DNA of 64,000 nt from an uncultured Clostridia bacterium (GCA_934162205.1 CAKPIA010000001.1:62001-126000); one strand, 5' to 3'. Shown: positions 8,698 through 18,777, counted from the first letter of the stretch. Translations and numbers: made by a program. The notes: a model not told the origin generated them from the sequence alone.

Positions 8698-9147
8698 CTA
8701 ATTGTTTTCATTTTGCAATGTATTTTTTAATTTATTTAAATAAGTTTCTAATATATATACTGCTGATATAGTATCTACTATATTTCTTTTTTTATACTTA
8801 TTTACATCCAAAAAATTCATTGTTTTATGTGCAGCAACTGTAGTAAGTCTCTCATCAATTAGTTCAATTTTAATTTTGTTATATTTGCATTTTAATTTAT
8901 GTATAAATTTTTCTGTTATTTCTGTTCTTTCTGATTTTGTTCCATTCATGTTATATGGCAATCCAACAACAATTGTATCAACCTCATATTGTTCTAATAT
9001 TTCATCTAATCTTTTTAAAATCACTTTATCAGATCCATCACAATGTATTGTTTCTAAACCTTGTGCTGTTATATTCAATGGATCAGTTATTGCAACTCCT
9101 GTTCTTGCTTGTCCATAATCAATTCCTAAAATTCTCATTTTATTCAT
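8698..9147 (-). CDS. ruvX: Putative pre-16S rRNA nuclease RuvX/YqgF
   Basis: 149 residues with an RNase H-like fold. The N-terminal [12 protein letters not shown] holds the first catalytic Asp, [11 protein letters not shown] is the central motif, and [10 protein letters not shown] holds the acidic residue of the third motif. The family trims the 5' end of 16S rRNA precursors. The start overlaps the ireB stop by eight bases, suggesting translational coupling. A second in-frame ATG three codons later (MRILG) is an alternative start. Confidence 0.92.
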   Translation of the reverse strand: MNKMRILGIDYGQARTGVAITDPLNITAQGLETIHCDGSDKVILKRLDEILEQYEVDTIVVGLPYNMNGTKSERTEITEKFIHKLKCKYNKIKIELIDERLTTVAAHKTMNFLDVNKYKKRNIVDTISAVYILETYLNKLKNTLQNENN

Positions 9148-9397
9148 TTTCTAATCCTATATAATATTTTACCATTTTTTCTAGTAATTCATCTCTTTCA
9201 ATTTGTCTTATTTTATTTCTTGCATCATTATGACTTGTTATATATGTTGGATCACCTGATAAAATATATCCAACTATTTGATTTATTGGGTTATATCCTT
9301 TTTCTACTAATGCCTCATAAACTTCTTTTAATATTTCTCTAGCTTTTACATTTTTGTCTGTTTCAAATTTAAAATTCATTGTTTTATCAAAGTCCAT
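9140..9397 (-). CDS. ireB: IreB family regulatory phosphoprotein (UPF0297)
   Basis: 85 residues, nearly collinear with the UPF0297/IreB family. Visible features are [23 protein letters not shown], quoted here only in part as [13 protein letters not shown], then [15 protein letters not shown] and an [14 protein letters not shown] tail. In Enterococcus IreB is a substrate of the PASTA kinase IreK. Its place before ruvX is conserved across Firmicutes. Confidence 0.93.
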   Translation of the reverse strand: MDFDKTMNFKFETDKNVKAREILKEVYEALVEKGYNPINQIVGYILSGDPTYITSHNDARNKIRQIERDELLEKMVKYYIGLENE

Positions 9398-9409
9398 ATT
9401 ATAACCTCC

Positions 9410-10549
9410 TTATATATTATTTATTTCACTTTCGTCTTCATTTGCATTGTCTAAATATTGTTCTAATTTTTTAGCAACTTCTTCCAATCCTGTTCCTTTA
9501 TAATATGACGAAATAACAAAATTTAATTTTGGGTTAACACTCTCTGTATTGTTAGTGTTCTTTCTTTTTTGATTATTTTCATGAATATATTCTTCTTCTA
9601 CATTACTATCTGGTTTTTGTAAAGATATCTGTAATTTTTCTACGTTTACTTTTAATTCGTTTAAAAACTCTGCAACACTTTCACTTTCTACTCCTGAGAA
9701 TACAATTACAAATTTAGGTCCCATATATCTTACAAATATATAATTTTCTGATATATTTTCTTTTATATATTCCGCAACAGTAGAAATAACTTTATTTCCT
9801 AATTCTCTTGAATATTGTTCGTTTATTGTTGGCAAATTTGTTATTTTAAACATACATATTGTTGATATTGTATATTTATCAATTTTCTTTTTGCCTTCTC
9901 CATATAAATATTCTTCTGAATATAATCCTGAGAATGTATCTTTTCTAACTATTGTTTCCAATGTTTTTTGATGTACTACTGTTTTTAATACAGTTACTAT
10001 ATTATCTTTTACTACTTCAAATATAGTAGTATCAACATTATCAAAATCATGTGGCTTTCCACTTTCTAATATCCAATAACCTATATATACATTATCAATA
10101 TATAGAGGAAAGAAGATTGCTGATTTTGCTCTTCCAAATTCCATTTGTTGATATGGTAATCTTTCGTTTTCATCATTTACAGTTACATATTTAGGGGTTG
10201 CAGTTGATATGCTATCTTTAAACATAGCCACTTCATGTAATTTTTTTAATGAGTCCCAATGTTTTTCATCTACATTTGAAGCTTTTACCACATATTCTGC
10301 CCCATCGAAAACAACAATAGTAGAGTATTTTATTTCGTATTTTTCTATTAATATTTGATTTATTTTTTCTATTTTTTCTTCAACTGTTGAACATTCTCCT
10401 ATTGTGTTCATAAAGTCCTGCAATACATTTAAATTAGTTATTCTTTGATTTATATTATTGAATGTTTCTATCTTTTTATGTATTGACATATTGTATAATA
10501 TTAATACGACTATTACAACAACTAATACCATAACTATTGCTAAAATCAA
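9410..10549 (-). CDS. Membrane-anchored GAF and degenerate GGDEF domain protein
   Basis: 379 residues. One N-terminal transmembrane helix (1-20), a short coiled segment, a GAF-like sensor domain (about 45-190), then a GGDEF-like domain starting at DTFSGLYSEEYL. The signature loop reads RYMGPKFVIVF where an active diguanylate cyclase has R(Y/F)GGDEF, so the active site is lost. A low-complexity Asn/Glu insert follows. It is likely a scaffold or effector rather than an enzyme. It lies 18 bases after the TadZ-like gene, which hints at a role in pilus positioning. Confidence 0.75.
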   Translation of the reverse strand: MILAIVMVLVVVIVVLILYNMSIHKKIETFNNINQRITNLNVLQDFMNTIGECSTVEEKIEKINQILIEKYEIKYSTIVVFDGAEYVVKASNVDEKHWDSLKKLHEVAMFKDSISTATPKYVTVNDENERLPYQQMEFGRAKSAIFFPLYIDNVYIGYWILESGKPHDFDNVDTTIFEVVKDNIVTVLKTVVHQKTLETIVRKDTFSGLYSEEYLYGEGKKKIDKYTISTICMFKITNLPTINEQYSRELGNKVISTVAEYIKENISENYIFVRYMGPKFVIVFSGVESESVAEFLNELKVNVEKLQISLQKPDSNVEEEYIHENNQKRKNTNNTESVNPKLNFVISSYYKGTGLEEVAKKLEQYLDNANEDESEINNI

Positions 10550-10567
10550 TTTTACCCCTCCTATTTA

Positions 10568-12988
10568 TTAATAATTTTGTTTCATTTGATTTAATGTGTT
10601 ATTCATACTTGAAGAAAATCCACTATTATATTGAGGTTTATTTGGTTTATACATTCCTTTTCCAGAAACTAATGGGTATATCATATTAGCAAGTTGTTTT
10701 AAGCTTTGTATAAAGTTTTTACTATATCCTTTTAATGTAATATCACAATTAATTAAACCTTCTAAGTATCTCATATATGTTTCTTCTTCAAATGGTATAA
10801 CTGTATATTTTACTAAATTTCTATCAAATAATTCTGTCATAAATGACATTGCTGGATCATTATAAAATGCCATTCCACCAATTATTGTTTTTTCTGTTGC
10901 ACTTCTTATTTTTGTATATTTATTTATAACAATTTTTAATTTGTTTTCATCTAATATATTTTTTGCTTTTAATCCCCTTAAAAATGCAGTTAATGGTTGA
11001 ATTGTAAGTACATCCATTGATTGGACTAAATATATCTCTTGAACTTTTGAAAAATATTCATCTGGTGTATTAAAATCACAATCAATTAATACAACTGAAT
11101 AATTTTTAATTAAAGTTTCTAATATAGGTCCTGAATTTCTTATTGTGTCATTTTCATCTGGTAATGATGTAAATACTGTTAAATTTCTATTAACTTTTAT
11201 TCCTTCAGGTTTTCCGTTTACTAAATTATTTATACTAGCAAATGCTGTTTTTCTAATATCTTCCTCATTTTTGGTATAAATATAGTAAGAATTTCTATTT
11301 TGAGTTGTATCTAATATTGCTGTACTTATTCCCATTGATGATAATAGCTCTGCAACATTATTAATAACAAATGATGTTCCATTTTTTGTTGTTCCAACAA
11401 ATGAAACTACTTTTTTATCTCCTGTTAATAATGCATCTATATTTACATCTGTCATATAGTTATTATTTGTTCTTTGAATCTCAGTAGAGTTGTTATTAAA
11501 ACTATTATAATCAACATTACTATTTTCTTTATATTGACTACCATTATTTTGATAATTATTTTCTTGAATATCATTCATATAATTTTGGTTATTATATTCT
11601 CTTCCGTTATCATTATAATTACTATTAGAATAATTTGAACTATTATAATTATTATAATTATCATCTGAAAATTCATCTTCTGATAATCCTGGTAAAGTTG
11701 TTGCATTTTCATCTAATTCATCATCAAATTCAAATCCTGGTAATATTGTTTCTGTTTGCCCATTATTATCTAAATTATGATTTTCTTCAAAAGAATTATC
11801 TAACCCTGGTAAAGAAATGTTATCTTCTTCATCATCAAAAGAATCCTCAAGACCTGGTAGTATTGTATCTTGACTTACTGTATCTTCTTGTACTTTTTTA
11901 GGTCTTCCTCTTCCTCGTTTTGGTTTATTTGCATTTTCTTCCTCTATTACAACTGGATTTTTTCTAGGTCTTCCTCTTCTTTTTTTAGGTGCTTCTTCGT
12001 TGTTTTCTTCTTGTTGTCTATTTACTGGTGCTTTTGCTATTATATTTTCATCATCTATTTTTATTTCTCTAAAATCATTTTCATTTATTGTATCTTCTAT
12101 ATTATTTGTAGCAACTGATTCCTTTTTTTGGGTTAATCTTGTGACTTTATCTGTGTGCATTGCTGATGGAATTACAACCGGTTTTGACAACTTTGGTTGA
12201 TTATCAGATTTTAAAAGTTTTTCACTTGTTCCATTAGATTTCAATTCTTTTTTTATGCTTTGACTATTTCTTAAACTATTAGATACTGAACTGTTAAATG
12301 ACATTACTTTTTGATATTTTGCAGATTTTTCTTCTAGTACAGCTCTAACATTTAATGGCAAAAATTTACTAATTATTCTTAATTGATTATCATTGTATTG
12401 AGCAGCTATATTATCAAAACTCTCCACATATTTTTCTTCATCTTTTCCAAGTCTTTTATAATGTGCTAATATATTTTGAATTTCTACTTCACTTACATCA
12501 TTTTCGTTTTCTGATTGATACCCAACTTCTTCTGAATCTATTTTATAATATACTTTTGCTTCCTTCTTTAAACGTGGTTTTTGAATTAATCTACATACTT
12601 CTTCAATACTTCTATCTGTTCCTATCATTGCATTATATATGCCGATTCCAAACAATTTTACTAATATAGAATCTGATTTTCCTCTTCTCTCTGAACAAAT
12701 TAAGATTATTGGAATATCTTCTCCTTTTAAATTAGTAGCCTCATCACTAATACTGTCTAATCTATCAAATATAAACTTGTCCATTTGTTCATAGCTACTA
12801 TTAGTAAATTGTTCAAGATCTTCGCTTATAACTATTCTATCATAAGACTTATCTTTTTGTATCTCCTTTAATATTGCATTAAAATAATAAACATTTTTGT
12901 ATGAAATTATTTCCTTATATTGTTTTTGATATTTTTTTACTATTGCTTCTGAAATACTTTCATTGTTAACTGCAAATAATACTTTCAT
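10568..12988 (-). CDS. TadZ/CpaE-like ATPase with AT-hook and repeat linker
   Basis: 806 residues. Residues 1-145 look like a receiver-type fold without the phosphorylated Asp. The middle has two AT-hook-like motifs (RRGRPRK and RGRGRPKK) and four repeats around LPG(L/F) separated by acidic stretches, then an Asn/Tyr-rich linker. From about residue 525 a MinD/ParA-like domain begins with KVVSFVGTTKNGTSF, a deviant P-loop, followed by VVLIDCDFNTPDE. TadZ/CpaE proteins place Tad pilus machines at the cell pole. The Tad operon itself lies about 45 kb away at 55.3-64 kb. Confidence 0.72.
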   Translation of the reverse strand: MKVLFAVNNESISEAIVKKYQKQYKEIISYKNVYYFNAILKEIQKDKSYDRIVISEDLEQFTNSSYEQMDKFIFDRLDSISDEATNLKGEDIPIILICSERRGKSDSILVKLFGIGIYNAMIGTDRSIEEVCRLIQKPRLKKEAKVYYKIDSEEVGYQSENENDVSEVEIQNILAHYKRLGKDEEKYVESFDNIAAQYNDNQLRIISKFLPLNVRAVLEEKSAKYQKVMSFNSSVSNSLRNSQSIKKELKSNGTSEKLLKSDNQPKLSKPVVIPSAMHTDKVTRLTQKKESVATNNIEDTINENDFREIKIDDENIIAKAPVNRQQEENNEEAPKKRRGRPRKNPVVIEEENANKPKRGRGRPKKVQEDTVSQDTILPGLEDSFDDEEDNISLPGLDNSFEENHNLDNNGQTETILPGFEFDDELDENATTLPGLSEDEFSDDNYNNYNSSNYSNSNYNDNGREYNNQNYMNDIQENNYQNNGSQYKENSNVDYNSFNNNSTEIQRTNNNYMTDVNIDALLTGDKKVVSFVGTTKNGTSFVINNVAELLSSMGISTAILDTTQNRNSYYIYTKNEEDIRKTAFASINNLVNGKPEGIKVNRNLTVFTSLPDENDTIRNSGPILETLIKNYSVVLIDCDFNTPDEYFSKVQEIYLVQSMDVLTIQPLTAFLRGLKAKNILDENKLKIVINKYTKIRSATEKTIIGGMAFYNDPAMSFMTELFDRNLVKYTVIPFEEETYMRYLEGLINCDITLKGYSKNFIQSLKQLANMIYPLVSGKGMYKPNKPQYNSGFSSSMNNTLNQMKQNY

Positions 12989-12991
12989 TTG

Positions 12992-13402
12992 TTACCTCCT
13001 TCCAAATTTTACTATAATTGCAAACGCAAGTGGTAAAACTTGGCAAATCACTAATAATGTTATAAATGTAACCATCATTACTAATCCTTTTTCTTGTGTA
13101 TCTAGTTTTCTTATACCTATAACATACTGATATATAGCACTAATTGCTATTCCTAAAAAACATAATGGTATACTATATATTCTTATTAAATTTAAAACAT
13201 ATGCTGTAAAACCATAAGCATCAGAACCATATTTGGTTTTATAATCTTCTAATGTTTTTGCAGCATTATCTTTAATTTCAATTAACTTACTTTCTGTATT
13301 AGCATCAATTACGGATTCATTTGCTGCATAGACTTTACTATTAATAATAAACATTCCTAATATTATTGTAATAATTACTATAAAAATAGCAGTTTTTTTC
13401 AT
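12992..13402 (-). CDS. Small exported three-helix membrane protein, pilin-like (VirB2/TrbC-like topology)
   Basis: 136 residues. An N-terminal signal segment ends near VYAANES. After a charged stretch come two more hydrophobic segments (about 70-90 and 105-130) joined by a short loop (IGIRKLDTQEKG). The topology resembles small type IV secretion pilins or stator proteins, but I cannot prove the family. It ends 3 bases before the TadZ-like gene, so the two are co-translated. Confidence 0.55.
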   Translation of the reverse strand: MKKTAIFIVIITIILGMFIINSKVYAANESVIDANTESKLIEIKDNAAKTLEDYKTKYGSDAYGFTAYVLNLIRIYSIPLCFLGIAISAIYQYVIGIRKLDTQEKGLVMMVTFITLLVICQVLPLAFAIIVKFGRR

Positions 13403-13473
13403 TTATTTTGCTCCTTTCAACGCTTTCACTTTTATACTTATATATCATACAATACTTATAAAAAAATAGCAAG

Positions 13474-13511
13474 AAAAAAAGGAAGATTTTTAAAAAAACT
13501 TCCTTTTTTTC
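13474..13511 (-). terminator. Terminator after the glucosaminidase gene
   Basis: AAAAAAGGAAG / CTTCCTTTTTTT inverted repeat with T runs on both strands. It separates the wall-hydrolase gene from the pilin-like/TadZ operon. Confidence 0.8.
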
Positions 13512-13532
13512 TATTTTATATTAATTATTTTT

Positions 13533-14759
13533 TTATAATTTATGATATAAATATTTCATATGAGAATACACTCCATTATACCAATTCTTATCTGTAGCAT
13601 ATCTCTTATTTATTGCTGATAATGTATTTCCATTATAATATTTTCCACTTGCAATTTCTCCATTATATATTTTAGTACCAGCCGGATTTAAATAATATTT
13701 AACAAATACTCTAGAAATTAAATCTATGCTTTCTGAATAATTAGAAAAACTATAAGCACTATTATAAGGACTTGAATCATAAGCACCATATCCAAATAAA
13801 TTATTTTTATTACTAGCTATTTTTGAAGTTCCCCAATTACTTTCATGTATTGCAACAGAAGCAACAAATACTCCATTTATATTATATTGTTTTTCTGCAT
13901 AATAGAAATATTCTGCATTATTAGAAAATATATTATTTTTATCTTTACTATCTGTTAAAATTTTCTTAAATTGTTCTATTGTAAATCCACTAGGAACATT
14001 TAAATTCATATTTATATTTAATTTTTTTAACGCCTGTTCTTTTGTTATTCCTCCATAATTTTCTTCTATTTGCTCACTTTTGTAATTAGGATTGATATAT
14101 GTTAAAGAATCTTTATCAACCCATCCAACAACTCCATTTCCAGATATTTTATAACTATTAGTGTCTATTTCTAGTAATTTAACTTCTGTATTTTTTAAAA
14201 TTGTACCTACCTTTTCACTTTCAGCTGTATTGTCAAACATTACAGATAATCTATCTGATGTAACATATAAAATATCTCCAATTTTAGCTTTATAATTACT
14301 TGAATATCCAGCTGTTCCTATTTCTACAATTTTATTAACAGCTGATTTTGTTATAGTTGATTTAATTTGTTCTTCTTGTATTAATTCATCATTATTATAT
14401 GTTTTTCTAATATAAACCTTTTGAGTACCATTACGTCCTTCTTGGGTGACTTGTATAGTACCTTTTGGCAATTGATCATTATTTTTATATTTTGTAATAT
14501 ATTCTAGTTCTTCGTCTTCTATAACAACTTCTTCTCTATTTTCACTATAAGTATTGTTAGCATTTGTTTTTAATATATTTTGCACATCTATTTGTGTAGC
14601 ATTACTTATCTTTACATTATTTGTTTTTTCATTATTTGATGCATACGAAATTATTTTATTAGAATATATGTAATAAACACAAAGAAATATTAATATAATA
14701 ATTAATATCAGTAAAATAAAGATAGTCTTTGTTTTATTTTTCTTCTCTTTAGTTTTCAT
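13533..14759 (-). CDS. Secreted G5/SH3-domain N-acetylglucosaminidase (GH73 type)
   Basis: About 408 residues. N-terminal basic lead and one transmembrane helix (about 12-32), a low-complexity linker, a G5 domain (about 85-155, with KGTIQVTQEGRNGTQKVYIR in it), an SH3-type domain (to about 225, VVGWVDKDSL), and a C-terminal glucosaminidase domain with ASVAIHESNWGTSKIA carrying the catalytic Glu. It should cleave the glycan strand of peptidoglycan outside the membrane. The start was moved three codons in from the longest frame because AGGTGG overlaps the upstream GTG. Confidence 0.85.
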   Translation of the reverse strand: MKTKEKKNKTKTIFILLILIIILIFLCVYYIYSNKIISYASNNEKTNNVKISNATQIDVQNILKTNANNTYSENREEVVIEDEELEYITKYKNNDQLPKGTIQVTQEGRNGTQKVYIRKTYNNDELIQEEQIKSTITKSAVNKIVEIGTAGYSSNYKAKIGDILYVTSDRLSVMFDNTAESEKVGTILKNTEVKLLEIDTNSYKISGNGVVGWVDKDSLTYINPNYKSEQIEENYGGITKEQALKKLNINMNLNVPSGFTIEQFKKILTDSKDKNNIFSNNAEYFYYAEKQYNINGVFVASVAIHESNWGTSKIASNKNNLFGYGAYDSSPYNSAYSFSNYSESIDLISRVFVKYYLNPAGTKIYNGEIASGKYYNGNTLSAINKRYATDKNWYNGVYSHMKYLYHKL

Positions 14760-14892
14760 TTTCACCACCTAATACAATTTTAATATTACAGTCGTTTTTT
14801 GTCAATTTTAAATTTTGGTAATTTATCTTTTTCTATTGATTTAATTAAATTTTTATAATATTATTTATATGTAATTATTAAGGAGGACAATA

Positions 14893-15696
14893 ATGTTTAA
14901 AAGGAAATCATTTTTAACTTTATTAATATTACTTTTTTTAATATTTATATTAATTTTTTTAACCAATATTGTTTATGCTTCTTACATTAATAAGACAAGC
15001 TTTGAAAATAGTGTTGAAAAAATTTCATTAAATAATGATAAAGAAGTATTTTCAATTAACAAGATTATTTATTTTAGTAGTGCAGGAGCTACAACCAATG
15101 TTAATAACGGAAATCTTAATATTAAAAATTTATTTCAATATACAGACATAGCAATCTATATAAACAATAATGCAAATGATAAAAACTATTCATTAGAAAA
15201 CACTCTTAAATCTGTTTATATTGATAACATTAATTATAGCAAAACACCGGAAATCGGAAATCCAGAATTATATTATAAAAATATAAATAACTTTGCACAA
15301 GATATCTTTATTGAAGACAATAAAATTAAAGACCAACTAATGTTTGATGTAACATCTGAAGATACATTAGATTACTCAGAAGCAATATTATACAATAACT
15401 GTGCGAACCCAATAACATTAAGTTATTTAAACAATAATATAAAAAGCAATTATTCACTAACCAATTCGCAAACAGCAATAACTTATGATGGTTCTCTTTT
15501 AAAGAAAAATAATATATTATTAAATTCTATTGCTTGTTCTTTTAGTTTTAATATAAATATAGTAAATAATTTAGACGAAAAATTTATTTGTCCTGTTTAT
15601 ATTAATATCCCTTTAAGCAATCAAAAAACTTCAATATATTCTGGAAGTTTTACTTTAATTGATAATACTAATTATACATTTTTTAGATATAAATAA
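14893..15696 (+). CDS. Exported or membrane-anchored protein of unknown function
   Basis: 267 residues after a clear AAGGAGG. An N-terminal helix (8-29, LTLLILLFLIFILIFL) ends at VYAS, a plausible signal peptidase site. The rest is Asn-rich with predicted beta-strand character and no motif I recognise. It is translated 16 bases ahead of the acyl-CoA ligase on the same strand, so it may be co-expressed. It could be a surface protein with an immunoglobulin-like fold, but that is a guess. Confidence 0.6.
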   Translation: MFKRKSFLTLLILLFLIFILIFLTNIVYASYINKTSFENSVEKISLNNDKEVFSINKIIYFSSAGATTNVNNGNLNIKNLFQYTDIAIYINNNANDKNYSLENTLKSVYIDNINYSKTPEIGNPELYYKNINNFAQDIFIEDNKIKDQLMFDVTSEDTLDYSEAILYNNCANPITLSYLNNNIKSNYSLTNSQTAITYDGSLLKKNNILLNSIACSFSFNINIVNNLDEKFICPVYINIPLSNQKTSIYSGSFTLIDNTNYTFFRYK

Positions 15697-15712
15697 AAAA
15701 GGAGACTTATAA

Positions 15713-17455
15713 ATGAAAAAAAATATACCTATTTATGAGCAATTAAAAAACAAATACCACAAAACAGACGAAGTAACAAATTTTAAAGAAATGTTATACA
15801 GATCTGCTCATTTATATAAATCAAGACCAGCATTTAGATTAAAAGATGAAAATGGTAAAATTTATAATCTTACATATGAAGAATTTAAAAATGATGTAAT
15901 TTATTTAGGAACAAGTCTATTGTCAAAAGGGTTACAAAATAAACGTATATGTGTTGTTGGAAAAAACAGTTATAAATGGGCTGTATCTTATTTGGCAGCA
16001 AGTATTGTAGGAGTTGTTGTTCCTCTTGATAAAGAATTACATTCTAATGATATTGTTAACTTTATGAACATTTCTGAATGTTCAGCAATATTAGGTGATA
16101 ACAAAATATTAAAAGATTTAGTTGAAAATGATAATTTAAATAATAAAAATATTTTATATATTAATTTTGATAACAAAAAGTCTACTAATACTATGCTATC
16201 ATATAATTTATTTAAAGATTTTGGAAAAATTTTAATTGAACAAGGAAACACAGAATTTGACGATATAGAAGTTAATCCTGATGAAATGAAAATCTTATTA
16301 TTTACATCTGGTACTACCGGAAACGCCAAAGGAGTATGTTTATCTCAAAGAAATATATGTTCAAATATCTTATCAATATTTGGAATTGTTTATGTTAGAA
16401 AAAGTGAAACAGTGTTGTCAATATTACCTTTACACCATACATATGAATGTACAATAGGATTTTTATTACTAATATATAGTGGTGGTAGTATAGCATTTTG
16501 TGATGGTTTAAGATATATTAGCAAAAATATAAACGAATATCACCCTTCTGTAATTCTTTGTGTGCCTCTTCTTCTTGAAAACGTACATAAAAAACTTGTA
16601 AAAGCAATAAATAGTTCTTTACCAGAAAAATACCAAAATAAAGAAAAACTACAACTTGATAAATTACCATTTTTTATAAAATATATTGTTAAATCTAAAG
16701 TTAAAAATTCTTTAGGCGGAAGATTAAGAATGTTTATAGTTGGTGCAGCTGCTGCAAACCCTATTATAGTAAACGACTTTGACAATTTAGGTTTACGTAC
16801 ACTTCAAGGTTATGGTTTAACAGAATGTTCTCCATTAGTAGCTGGAAATACAGACTTTTTCTCAAAAGATGATGCATGTGGACTTCCAATACCTAATGTT
16901 GAATATAAAATAGATAATCCAGATGAAGATGGCGTTGGGGAAATTATTGTAAAAGGCCCTAATGTAATGCTTGGCTATTACAATGATAAAGAAGCTACAG
17001 ATAAAGTCTTAAAAAACGGATGGTTCTATACAGGCGATTTAGGAAAAATTGATGAAAACGGTTATTTATATATTACTGGAAGATGTAAAAGTGTTATTGT
17101 TACTAAAAACGGAAAAAATATTTATCCAGAAGAAATTGAATATTATCTAAATGATAACCCATTAATTTCTGAAGCTTTAGTTTTAGGTATAAAACACGAA
17201 AATGATGATGAAACATATATTAATGCGCAAATCTTCCCAAATATAGATGCAATTAAAGAATCTTTAAAAGGATCTATTCCTTCTAAAGAAGAAGTTCAAA
17301 AAATAATTTCAGATATTATAAAAAGTGTAAACAGTAATTTACCAAATTATAAACATATTAAAAGTTTTAATATTAGAGAAGAAGAATTTGAAAAAACTAC
17401 TACTCAAAAAATTAAACGTTTTGGTAATAATATAAAAGTAGATAAAAAGATGTAA
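15713..17455 (+). CDS. AMP-forming long-chain fatty acid-CoA ligase
   Basis: 580 residues of the adenylate-forming superfamily. Visible are the P-loop LFTSGTTGNAKGV (about 198-210), GYGLTECSPLV, GWFYTGDLG with the ribose-binding Asp, and GRCKSVIVTKNGKNIYPEEIE. The C-terminal lysine context is TTTQKIKRFG. Together these fit an acyl-CoA synthetase that activates fatty acids with ATP and CoA. A smaller acid or acyl carrier protein as partner cannot be excluded. AAAAAGGAGAC precedes the ATG. Confidence 0.88.
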   Translation: MKKNIPIYEQLKNKYHKTDEVTNFKEMLYRSAHLYKSRPAFRLKDENGKIYNLTYEEFKNDVIYLGTSLLSKGLQNKRICVVGKNSYKWAVSYLAASIVGVVVPLDKELHSNDIVNFMNISECSAILGDNKILKDLVENDNLNNKNILYINFDNKKSTNTMLSYNLFKDFGKILIEQGNTEFDDIEVNPDEMKILLFTSGTTGNAKGVCLSQRNICSNILSIFGIVYVRKSETVLSILPLHHTYECTIGFLLLIYSGGSIAFCDGLRYISKNINEYHPSVILCVPLLLENVHKKLVKAINSSLPEKYQNKEKLQLDKLPFFIKYIVKSKVKNSLGGRLRMFIVGAAAANPIIVNDFDNLGLRTLQGYGLTECSPLVAGNTDFFSKDDACGLPIPNVEYKIDNPDEDGVGEIIVKGPNVMLGYYNDKEATDKVLKNGWFYTGDLGKIDENGYLYITGRCKSVIVTKNGKNIYPEEIEYYLNDNPLISEALVLGIKHENDDETYINAQIFPNIDAIKESLKGSIPSKEEVQKIISDIIKSVNSNLPNYKHIKSFNIREEEFEKTTTQKIKRFGNNIKVDKKM

Positions 17456-17481
17456 ACTATTATTTAAAGTTTACATCTTTT
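17445..17481. terminator. Terminator after the acyl-CoA ligase, bidirectional
   Basis: Stem AAAAGATGTAAACT / AGTTTACATCTTTT overlaps the ligase stop codon and has T runs on both sides. It can serve both the ligase and the convergent gene at 17492. Confidence 0.85.
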
Positions 17482-17491
17482 TTATTTTTAA

Positions 17492-18442
17492 TTATGGCAT
17501 TATTTCTAAATTAAAGTCTGTTTTTCCACTAATTTTTCCATTTTGATATTTATATATATTAACACCTACACCTTCATAAACATTTGTATCTACTAGTATT
17601 TCCATAACATTATCATTATCTATATCTATATATTCCACATTCTCAAGATCACAATAATAATCATTTGTTATAGTACCTTTTTCTTGTTGAAATTGATCTT
17701 TCGTTTTAACTAATGTTGCTACTTTATCAAAATTACTATTTAATAAAATTATTTCTGAAAAGTTTGAATATTTTCCTTTATTTTCTTCACCAGAAAAACT
17801 ACCATTTCCATATGCTACAATATACTCTTCTTTATTATCTCCATCTAAATCAATAGATTGTACTTCAAATATTTGACAATCAAAAAATTCTTCTAATTGT
17901 TTTGGGATTTCAGTACCATCTGTATATGATTTATATTTTCTTGGTAGAGCATTATATTTTTGCGACATTGCTATTTTACTTATATTATCTACAGATCCTA
18001 CTCCTTCGTATGTTTGTTCTAATTTTCCTTCAGTTTCTCCTTTATATTCTCCATTTTCATAATTATAATATTTTATTTCATATTTTGCTTTATTTTCTTT
18101 ATTGTATGGTATTGAATACATTAAATCTTCTTTTGATATATCTAATCCTTCGTATAATACAATATTTTCATTGTTATTATCTTTATTAGAATTTGTATTA
18201 TTCTGAGTAGCATTTTCTTCTGATGTTTTATTTTGTTCTTCATCTACTATATTTGTTTCTGATGATGTATTTGCAACATTATTCTCTTCTATATTGTTTA
18301 TTGTATTATTTTCCTCATTTTTCGAATTGTTTTTCTTGATATTAAAACTATAGGCAATTCCTACAACTATAGCAATAATAATTATTGCTAATATAACTAT
18401 GATAGTTATATTTTTTGTTTTTTTACTATTTTTTTCTTCCAT
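17492..18442 (-). CDS. Membrane-anchored extracellular protein with calcium-loop-like repeats
   Basis: 316 residues. A short basic lead, one transmembrane helix (12-34), an Asn/Glu/Thr-rich linker (35-95), then a globular region. It holds two acidic loops, DLDGDNKEEYIV and DIDNDNVMEILVD, like the repeats of FG-GAP/VCBS-type proteins. No catalytic motif is seen. AAGGGGGAT precedes the ATG. The function is unknown. A cell-surface binding role is plausible. Confidence 0.65.
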   Translation of the reverse strand: MEEKNSKKTKNITIIVILAIIIIAIVVGIAYSFNIKKNNSKNEENNTINNIEENNVANTSSETNIVDEEQNKTSEENATQNNTNSNKDNNNENIVLYEGLDISKEDLMYSIPYNKENKAKYEIKYYNYENGEYKGETEGKLEQTYEGVGSVDNISKIAMSQKYNALPRKYKSYTDGTEIPKQLEEFFDCQIFEVQSIDLDGDNKEEYIVAYGNGSFSGEENKGKYSNFSEIILLNSNFDKVATLVKTKDQFQQEKGTITNDYYCDLENVEYIDIDNDNVMEILVDTNVYEGVGVNIYKYQNGKISGKTDFNLEIMP

Positions 18443-18544
18443 TTTTATCCCCCTTATAGATTATATGATTTTTTGTCTTATTCATATATCTTTATTTTAT
18501 TCATAATATATTTTTCATTTTTCTTTGTCAAGTAGTTATAATAA

Positions 18545-18625
18545 TTTTGATTCCACTCATCTCTACATAAAATAAAAAATAGTACTTTTACAGTACTATC
18601 TTTTTTTGGTGGCTTCAAGTGGAAT
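18545..18625. repeat. Duplicated tRNA-Phe 3' tail and terminator (copy A)
   Basis: 81 bases identical to 18716-18796. The copy contains the terminator and the last 20 or so bases of tRNA-Phe with CCA, but no complete tRNA. Between the copies (18626-18715) lie 90 bases with two hairpins: a 13-base-pair imperfect stem around GTTTTGG/CCAAAAC, and a stem AAAAATAGTCCA/TGGACTATTTTT. No gene is visible in 18443-18777. Confidence 0.9.
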
Positions 18626-18715
18626 ACGTCAAGCCGCGTCGGAAAAATAGTCCACTGGACTATTTTTGCCTTAGTTTTGGTCTAACCCTGTTAGCCCAAA
18701 ACTTGGCAACCTCCT

Positions 18716-18777
18716 TTTTGATTCCACTCATCTCTACATAAAATAAAAAATAGTACTTTTACAGTACTATCTTTTTT

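Noticed and set aside
11635..12200. Plus-strand frames opposite the TadZ-like linker
   Set aside because: Low-complexity reversals of Asn/Asp-rich coding sequence, with no ribosome binding site.
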